A stretch of DNA of 29,188 bases, taken from contig CALABV010000007.1 of NCBI GenBank assembly GCA_937886325.1, positions 1 through 29,188 on the forward strand. Direction: 5' to 3'. Of this stretch, positions 23,678 to 29,188 are shown piece after piece. The position numbers and the translations under genes were made by a program. Positions within the stretch are counted from its first letter, which is position 1, and each line of letters begins with the position of its first letter. The DNA comes from an uncultured Geobacter sp. Its GTDB lineage: Bacteria; Desulfobacterota; Desulfuromonadia; Geobacterales; Geobacteraceae. The notes under the pieces were generated by a model. The model ran no database searches and was not told where the DNA came from. It saw only the letters and a list, made by a program, of their open reading frames with translations.

Positions 23678-25192
23678 ATGGTGAAGAAATATCTGCTTAC
23701 AACAAGGCTGCCTTTGGTCGCATTTGTATGCGCATTTGTATGCGCATTCTTGGCAGGATGCGCGGTGGGCCCGGATTTCCGTTCGCCCGAAGCGCCGACT
23801 GTCAAAGGGTATACGCCCGAGCCGCTGCCGTCGGAGACGGTCTCCGCTCCCGGAACCGGCGGCGCCGCCCAGCGATTCGTCTCAGACCGGGATATCCCCG
23901 ACCAGTGGTGGACCCTGTTCCGTTCGGAAGCCCTGGACGCCCTTATCCGGAAGGCCTTGACCGACAGCCCGACCATCGCGGCGGCAGAGGCGCGCCTGCG
24001 GGAGGCGGAGGAGAACCTGCGCGCACGGGGCGGGACGGTGTTCTTCCCCAGCGTGGACGGAAGCTTATCGGCCAACCGCCAGAAATCGACAGGGGCCTCC
24101 TACGGTCAACCGTCCGCCGAGGCGAATACCTTTACCCTCTTCAACGCCTCGGTGAATGTTTCCTATACCCTGGACATCTTCGGCGGCAATCGCCGAGAAC
24201 TGGAGGCGCTTCGCGCGCAGGTGGATTACCAGCGCTTCCAGCTCGAAGCAGCCCATCTGGCCTTGACCTCGAACATCGTCACATCGGCTGTGATGGAGGC
24301 TTCCCTGAGGGCCCAGGTACAGGCCACGCAGGAGATCGTGGAGATGCTCCGGAAGCAGTTGGGCCTGGTAAGCGCCAAGTTCGAACTTGGAGGTGCGTCG
24401 CGACCGGACGTCCTTGAGCAGCGGACCCTGCTGGCCCAGACGCTTGCAACGCTCCCCCCCCTGGAAAAAGAACTGGCCAGAACCCGCCATCAGTTGGCCG
24501 TCTATGCGGGAAGTTTTCCCGGTGAGGGGGGGCTGCCGGAGTTTCGCCTGGAGTCCTTGGAGCTCCCGGTGGATGTGCCGGTAAGCGTACCGTCGTCCCT
24601 GGTGCGCCAAAGGCCGGATATCCGCGCATCCGAGGAATTGCTGCACGCCGCCTGCGCCCGGGTTGGGGTCGCCACGGCGAATCTGTATCCCAAAATCACG
24701 CTTACCGGGAGCCTCGGATCGAACGCGGTCAGGATTGAAGACCTCTTTACCTCCGGTTCCTCCGTGTGGAGTCTCGGGGCAGGGCTGCTCCAGCCGCTTT
24801 TCCGGGGCGGCGAACTGTCCGCGAAACGGCGGGCCGCCATAGCGGCCCATGATCAAGCCCTGGCCCAGTACCGGGAAACCGTGCTGAATTCGTTTCGGGA
24901 TGTGGCGGATACGTTGAGGGCGCTGGACCTGGATGCGCAGACCTTGCGCGCCCAGGCCGACGCCGAAGCCTCCGCGCGGGAGACTCTTTCATCCGTTGAA
25001 AGCCAGTTCAGGATCGGATCGGTCAATTACCTCTCGCTGCTGGTTGCACAGCGTCAGTATCAGGTGGCGCGCACCAACCTGATACGGGCCCGGGCTGTCC
25101 GCTTCGCCGATACCGCGGCGCTGTTCCAGGCCCTGGGCGGCGGCTGGTGGAACCGGGGTACGGCGGGGAACAGGGAAGATAGTGACGGGTAG
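23678..25192 (+). CDS. RND efflux outer-membrane factor, NodT/OprM-family lipoprotein
   Basis: 504 aa, TolC-like outer-membrane channel of a tripartite drug efflux pump. A lipoprotein signal is clear, with lipobox LAGC and acylated Cys28. CAVGPDF(R)SP right after it is the standard NodT-family start. Two OEP repeats follow (about 60-265 and 285-490), with typical DQWWTLF, VSYTLDIFGG, RPDIRASEELL and LLQPLFRGGEL. An in-frame TTG at 23666 gives four extra residues; the ATG is preferred, with GAGAG upstream. Unusually it precedes the fusion-protein and pump genes, separated from them by 233 bp that hold a repeat element. Confidence 0.93.
   Translation: MVKKYLLTTRLPLVAFVCAFVCAFLAGCAVGPDFRSPEAPTVKGYTPEPLPSETVSAPGTGGAAQRFVSDRDIPDQWWTLFRSEALDALIRKALTDSPTIAAAEARLREAEENLRARGGTVFFPSVDGSLSANRQKSTGASYGQPSAEANTFTLFNASVNVSYTLDIFGGNRRELEALRAQVDYQRFQLEAAHLALTSNIVTSAVMEASLRAQVQATQEIVEMLRKQLGLVSAKFELGGASRPDVLEQRTLLAQTLATLPPLEKELARTRHQLAVYAGSFPGEGGLPEFRLESLELPVDVPVSVPSSLVRQRPDIRASEELLHAACARVGVATANLYPKITLTGSLGSNAVRIEDLFTSGSSVWSLGAGLLQPLFRGGELSAKRRAAIAAHDQALAQYRETVLNSFRDVADTLRALDLDAQTLRAQADAEASARETLSSVESQFRIGSVNYLSLLVAQRQYQVARTNLIRARAVRFADTAALFQALGGGWWNRGTAGNREDSDG
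23719..23748 (+). repeat. Tandem 12-bp repeat in the lipoprotein signal sequence
   Basis: GCATTTGTATGC occurs twice in a row (23719-23730, 23731-23742), with a partial third unit GCATTC after it. It encodes AFVC-AFVC-AF in the hydrophobic part of the signal peptide. Because the unit is four codons, copy-number change would lengthen or shorten the signal without a frameshift. Confidence 0.7.
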
Positions 25193-25227
25193 TTTATTTG
25201 CGCGTAACTGTTCAGTATAGTTCCACA

Positions 25228-25360
25228 GCAGGAAAAATTTGCTTCCCCTCCCTTGACGGGAGGGGACTGAGGGGTGGGTGACGCCACAAGCTGAGTCGGA
25301 CATGGCCAATTCGCCCACCCCCTGACCCCCTCCCGCAAGGGGCGGGGGAATTTTGCCTGC
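25228..25360. repeat. GC-rich palindromic intergenic element inside the efflux operon
   Basis: About 133 bp with imperfect inverted ends of about 50 bp: GCAGGAAAAATTTG on the left against GCAGGCAAAATTCCC on the complement of the right. Each arm contains a CCCTCCC...GGGAGGGG hairpin and an AGGGGTGGG / GGGGTGGGCG stretch. No clear target duplication was found. It is unrelated to copies A-C. From memory, similar CCCTCCC-hairpin elements occur between genes in many proteobacterial genomes. It would fold strongly in the mRNA between the outer-membrane factor and fusion-protein genes. Confidence 0.75.
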
Positions 25361-25425
25361 ATTTTCAGAATGTGCTGATTAGTTACATTTGTGCATCTTC
25401 ACATAATCTCAGGAGCCATCAAGAT

Positions 25426-26547
25426 ATGAAGAAACGTATCATTCTCGCCGTCGTCGGACTCCTCGTCATCGCAGGCCTGCTGGCCGGCATCAAGGCGCTC
25501 CAGGTCAGGGCCATGATCGACCAGGCCAAAAAAGCTGTCCCGCCGCCACAGGCAGTTACCGCCGACCATGCCCGGTCCGAGACATGGGAAACCTCGCTGA
25601 CCGCCGTCGGTTCTCTGGCCGCGGTCCAGGGTGTTACGGTTTCCGCCGAGCTGGCGGGCAAGGTCGCCGCGATTTCCTTCGAAGCCGGCAGGAGCGTGAA
25701 AAAAGGCGATGTGCTGATTCGTCAGGACACTACCGCGGAAGAGGCCCAGCTGCCGGGATTAACGGCACAGGCGAAACTGGCCCGCACCGAACTGGATCGG
25801 GCCGCCAAGATGGTCAAGGGTCAGATCGTTTCCCGGGCCGATTATGACAAAGCAGTGGCCAATCATGAGCAGGCGGTCTCCCAGGCCAACATCGTCCGAA
25901 CGACCATCGCGAAAAAGACGATTCGCGCGCCGTTTTCCGGACGCCTCGGCATCCGCCAGGTCAACCTGGGGCAGATGCTGCGCGAGGGCGACCCGGTGGT
26001 TACCCTGCAATCCCTCAATCCCATCTTCGTGAACTTCAGCCTGCCACAGCAGCAGATTGGGCAGTTGCGCACCGGTCTGGCCGTCCGGGTGACGTGCGAC
26101 GCGCTGCCGGGGCTTTCCGTGGAGGGGCGCATCACCTCCGTCAACCCACTGGTGGATGCTGAAACGCGCAACGTGCAGGTGCAGGCGACGGTAGACAATC
26201 AATCGGAAAAGCTTCGCCCCGGCATGTTCGTGAACGTGACGGTCGGCCTGCCGGTCCGCCGGGCCGTGCTCTCCATTCCAGCCACAGCAGTGCTTTACGC
26301 TCCGTACGGAGATTCGGTATTCATCGTCGAGGACGACAAGAAGGTCAAGGGAGGGAAGGCGCTTCGCCAGCAATTCGTTCGCCTGGGCGAGAAGCGGGGA
26401 GACTTCGTCGCGGTGACGAGCGGACTCAAGGGTGGAGAGAGCATTGTCACGACCGGCGTGTTCAAGCTGCGCAACGGCCAGCAGGTGACGGTCGACAACA
26501 AGCTGGCGCCCGCCTTCAAAACCGCGCCGACCCCGGAGAACAACTGA
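25426..26547 (+). CDS. RND efflux periplasmic adaptor (membrane fusion protein)
   Basis: 373 aa, AcrA/MexA-type adaptor linking pump and outer-membrane channel. N-terminal membrane helix (IILAVVGLLVIAGLLAGI) without a lipobox, so it is anchored by the helix. Lipoyl-like half motifs flank a short coiled-coil (VSAELAGKVAAISFEAGRSV and KTIRAPFSGRLGIRQVNLGQ). Beta-barrel and membrane-proximal parts follow (RPGMFVNVTVGLP, SGLKGGESIVTTGVFKLRNG). The ATG at 25426 follows CAGGAGCCATCAAGAT; the reading open to 25372 has no ribosome-binding site. The pump gene starts 3 bp after the stop, so the two are translationally coupled. Confidence 0.94.
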   Translation: MKKRIILAVVGLLVIAGLLAGIKALQVRAMIDQAKKAVPPPQAVTADHARSETWETSLTAVGSLAAVQGVTVSAELAGKVAAISFEAGRSVKKGDVLIRQDTTAEEAQLPGLTAQAKLARTELDRAAKMVKGQIVSRADYDKAVANHEQAVSQANIVRTTIAKKTIRAPFSGRLGIRQVNLGQMLREGDPVVTLQSLNPIFVNFSLPQQQIGQLRTGLAVRVTCDALPGLSVEGRITSVNPLVDAETRNVQVQATVDNQSEKLRPGMFVNVTVGLPVRRAVLSIPATAVLYAPYGDSVFIVEDDKKVKGGKALRQQFVRLGEKRGDFVAVTSGLKGGESIVTTGVFKLRNGQQVTVDNKLAPAFKTAPTPENN

Positions 26548-26550
26548 CCC

Positions 26551-29188
26551 ATGAAGATAACAGATCTCTTTCTGCGTCGCCCCGTTCTTGCCCTGGTGGT
26601 CAACCTGATCATCATCATCGCCGGATTGCAGGCAATCCGCTCCATCAATGTGCGCCAGTTTCCGCAGAGCGAGAATGCGGCGGTAACCGTAAAAACGGTT
26701 TATGTGGGCGCAAGCGCGGATCTTGTGCGCGGTTTCATCACCACGCCGCTGGAGCGGGCCATTGCCGCCGCGGACGGCATCGAGTACATGGAGTCCAAAA
26801 GCGCGCTCGGTCTCTCAACCATCACGGTGCGCCTCAAGCTCAACTACGATTCCACCAAGGCCCTGGCCGAAATCAGTTCCAAGGTCGACCAGGTGCGCGC
26901 CGACCTTCCGCCTGAGGCCGAGGTGCCGATCATAAACATCGAGTCGGCGGACAGCCAGTGGGCATCGGCCTACCTGAGCTTCAGCTCCGATGTGCTCAAA
27001 CAGAACGAGATCACCGACTACCTGGTGCGCGTGGTTCAGCCACGGCTGTCGGCCGTCCAGGGCGTGCAGAGGGCCGATATCCTGGGCGCCCGTACGTTCG
27101 CCATGCGCGTGTGGCTGAAGCCGGATCGGCTGGCCGCGTTCAACCTCAGTCCGACCCAGATACGCGACGCGCTGGCGGCCAACAATTTCCTGGCCGCCCT
27201 GGGTCAGAGCAAGGGCGCCCTCATCCAGGTCAACCTTACCGCCGACACCAATCTCAATACGGTCGATGAATTCAAGCGCCTGGTGGTGATGCAGAAGAAC
27301 GGCGCCATCGTGCGTCTCGGCGACGTGGCCGACGTGGTCCTGGGCGCGGAATCCTATGACGAGGAGGTCCGCTTCAACGGACAGACGGCGGTATTTATAG
27401 GCATCTGGGCTCTTCCCAACGCCAACTCCCTCGACGTCATCAAAAAGGCCCGTCAGGAGCTGGAGTCCATTAAGCAGGACCTGCCGACCGGCCTCAAGGC
27501 CTATGTCGCCTACGATGCCACCGACTACATATCCAACGCCATTACCGAGGTCCTGAAGACCCTGGGCGATACGCTCCTCATCGTCATGCTCGTCATCTTC
27601 CTGTTCCTCGGCTCTTTCCGTTCGGTGCTGATCCCGGTGGTGGCGATACCTCTGTCGCTTATCGGCGGCATATTCCTGATGCAGGCGTTCGGTTTTTCCC
27701 TGAACCTCCTGACCCTGCTCGCCGTCGTGCTCTCCGTCGGTCTGGTGGTGGACGACGCCATCGTGGTGGTGGAAAACGTGGAACGCCACATGAGCGAGGG
27801 GAAAACACCGTTGCAGGCCGCCTTGATCGGCGCACGCGAACTGGTGGGTCCCATCATCGCCATGACCATCACCCTGGCCGCGGTGTACCTCCCCATCGGC
27901 CTCCAGGGAGGTCTGACCGGGTCCCTGTTCCGCGAGTTCGCCTTCACCCTTGCCGGAACGGTTACCATTTCAGGTATCGTGGCCCTGACCCTTTCACCGC
28001 TCATGTCGTCCCGGCTGCTGACTCCCGGTATCGAGGAACGCGGCCTGCCGGGATTCATCGCGAGCAACTTCAGACGATTGAGGGACTTCTACGGCCGCTG
28101 TCTGGCCCTGACACTGGCAGCCCGGCCGGCGGTCTATACCACGTGGATCATTATTTCGATCCTCACGGTCCCCATGTTCACCATGTCGGCCAAGGAACTG
28201 GCGCCCAGCGAGGACCAGGGAATCATCTTCAGTATCCTTGACGCGTCGGCGAACTCGACCCTGGACCAGAACAGATTTTTCGCCGATGCCGTCAATCGGG
28301 TCTATACGAGTACCCCCGAGTACGAATTCACCTTTCAGGTCACCTTCCCCAACGCCGGTTTCGCCGGGCTGGTCCTAAAGCCGTGGGATGACCGGAAACG
28401 GACCGTCTTCCAGGTCCTTCCCGAGGTTCAGGCAAAGCTTTCCGCAATCCCCGGCATCCAGGCCTTTGCGGTAACGCCGCCGGCCCTTCCCGGCGGGGGC
28501 GACTTCCCGGTTGAATTCGTGGTTGCGTCGACGGCGGATACCCGTGAGATCCTGGAGTTCGCCAAGCAGTTGCAGATGAAGGCCATGGCGAGCGGCATGT
28601 TCGCCTTTCCGCCCCTCATCGACGTGAAGATCGACCAGCCCCAGACCGAGTTTGTCGTCGACAAGGACAAGGTTGCGGCCCTGGGCCTCACCCTGGGCCA
28701 GGTCGGGGGCGACCTGGGCGGCATGGTTGGCGGGAATTACGTAAACCGCTTCGATATCTCCGGGCGCAGCTACAAGGTCATCCCCCAGATAGAGCGGTCG
28801 GGGCGTCTCAATCCGGGACAGCTCCAGGATGTCTACGTCACCGGGCCGGGCGGCAAGCTGATCGAATTCAGTACCATCGCCACGCAACGGGATACGGTGG
28901 TGCCCCGTTCCCTCAACCGTTTCCAGCAGCTCAACGCGGTCAAGCTCAGCGGCGTTCCCATGCGCCCCCTTGACGAGGCCCTCGCTTTCCTGGAGAAGGA
29001 GGCGAAGAAGATCCTGCCCCAGGGGTACGTGATGGACTACACCGGAGAATCCCGTCAGCTGCGTACCGAGGGAAACCGCTTCCTCCCGGCGTTCGCCCTG
29101 GCCATCATCCTCATCTTCCTGGTGCTGGCTGCCCAGTTCAACAGCTTCCGCGACCCCTTCGTCATCCTCGCCGGTTCGGTGCCCCTGG
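26551..29188 (+). CDS. RND efflux pump (AcrB/MexB-type), 3' partial
   Basis: Proton-driven inner-membrane transporter of the HAE1 type. 879 codons are visible, open to the window end; the family is about 1030-1050 aa, so some 150-170 residues lie outside. It starts with MKITDLFLRRPVLALVVNL (TM1), followed by the porter domain. TM4 carries GLVVDDAIVVVEN with Asp401-Asp402, equivalent to the proton-relay pair Asp407-Asp408 of AcrB. The second half repeats the pattern (LAPSEDQGIIF, the second docking region, then the TM8 region FALAIILIFLVLAAQFNSF at the end). TM10 residues needed for the relay lie beyond the window. Ribosome-binding site GGAGAA overlaps the end of the adaptor gene. Confidence 0.95.
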   Translation, partial: MKITDLFLRRPVLALVVNLIIIIAGLQAIRSINVRQFPQSENAAVTVKTVYVGASADLVRGFITTPLERAIAAADGIEYMESKSALGLSTITVRLKLNYDSTKALAEISSKVDQVRADLPPEAEVPIINIESADSQWASAYLSFSSDVLKQNEITDYLVRVVQPRLSAVQGVQRADILGARTFAMRVWLKPDRLAAFNLSPTQIRDALAANNFLAALGQSKGALIQVNLTADTNLNTVDEFKRLVVMQKNGAIVRLGDVADVVLGAESYDEEVRFNGQTAVFIGIWALPNANSLDVIKKARQELESIKQDLPTGLKAYVAYDATDYISNAITEVLKTLGDTLLIVMLVIFLFLGSFRSVLIPVVAIPLSLIGGIFLMQAFGFSLNLLTLLAVVLSVGLVVDDAIVVVENVERHMSEGKTPLQAALIGARELVGPIIAMTITLAAVYLPIGLQGGLTGSLFREFAFTLAGTVTISGIVALTLSPLMSSRLLTPGIEERGLPGFIASNFRRLRDFYGRCLALTLAARPAVYTTWIIISILTVPMFTMSAKELAPSEDQGIIFSILDASANSTLDQNRFFADAVNRVYTSTPEYEFTFQVTFPNAGFAGLVLKPWDDRKRTVFQVLPEVQAKLSAIPGIQAFAVTPPALPGGGDFPVEFVVASTADTREILEFAKQLQMKAMASGMFAFPPLIDVKIDQPQTEFVVDKDKVAALGLTLGQVGGDLGGMVGGNYVNRFDISGRSYKVIPQIERSGRLNPGQLQDVYVTGPGGKLIEFSTIATQRDTVVPRSLNRFQQLNAVKLSGVPMRPLDEALAFLEKEAKKILPQGYVMDYTGESRQLRTEGNRFLPAFALAIILIFLVLAAQFNSFRDPFVILAGSVPL

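Overview
The window looks like the start of an assembled contig from a GC-rich Gram-negative bacterium, most likely Geobacteraceae or another Desulfuromonadales-type member of the Desulfobacterota. This is inferred from gene content and protein resemblance, not from a marker gene: a sigma-54 two-component system, an outer-membrane channel of the phenol-degradation MetA family, a five-gene aldolase/rsmD/coaD/aspC/DUF1858 operon, a two-domain PPK2 enzyme and a FadE-FadN-FadA beta-oxidation set. The first 45 bases are not genomic: they read as an Illumina TruSeq-type adapter with index. The first gene is therefore cut by the contig end. The last gene, an RND pump, is cut by the window end.

Layout. 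(1) 46-5039, plus strand: fatty acyl-CoA beta-oxidation, with acyl-CoA dehydrogenase (5' truncated), a FadN-type hydroxyacyl-CoA dehydrogenase/enoyl-CoA hydratase and a thiolase. (2) 5310-7484, minus strand: an iron-type alcohol dehydrogenase followed by an outer-membrane channel, behind a very good -24/-12 (sigma-54) promoter. (3) 8253-11360, plus strand and divergent from (2): a cytoplasmic PAS-PAS histidine kinase and an NtrC-family activator with an intact GAFTGA loop, probably controlling (2). A secreted protein of unknown function follows at 11485. (4) 12361-15967, minus strand: aldolase-rsmD-coaD-aspC-DUF1858, ending in a terminator. (5) 16114-21653, plus strand: dNTP triphosphohydrolase, CorA, polyphosphate:AMP phosphotransferase and type II NADH dehydrogenase. 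(6) 22141-22911: a small protein resembling the C-terminal domain of the MerR regulator encoded just downstream, behind a promoter with the 19-bp spacer typical of MerR targets. (7) 23021 to the end: a TetR regulator and an RND efflux system in the order outer-membrane factor, membrane fusion protein, pump.

The most interesting non-coding result is a family of about 175-bp palindromic elements with three copies (5133-5309, 17273-17447 and, inverted, 21787-21963). They share terminal inverted repeats beginning CCTGAATCC. Each copy is flanked by a 5-bp direct repeat (TTAAA/TTAAA, ATTTT/ATTTT, TGACT/TGGCT), as expected for a MITE-type non-autonomous transposable element. One copy inserted exactly at a stop codon and regenerated it through the target duplication. 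A second, unrelated palindromic element (25228-25360) splits the efflux operon, and a perfect 23-bp inverted repeat sits in front of corA.

No tRNA, rRNA, CRISPR array, prophage or transposase gene was recognised. All identities come from reading motifs; no database search was run.
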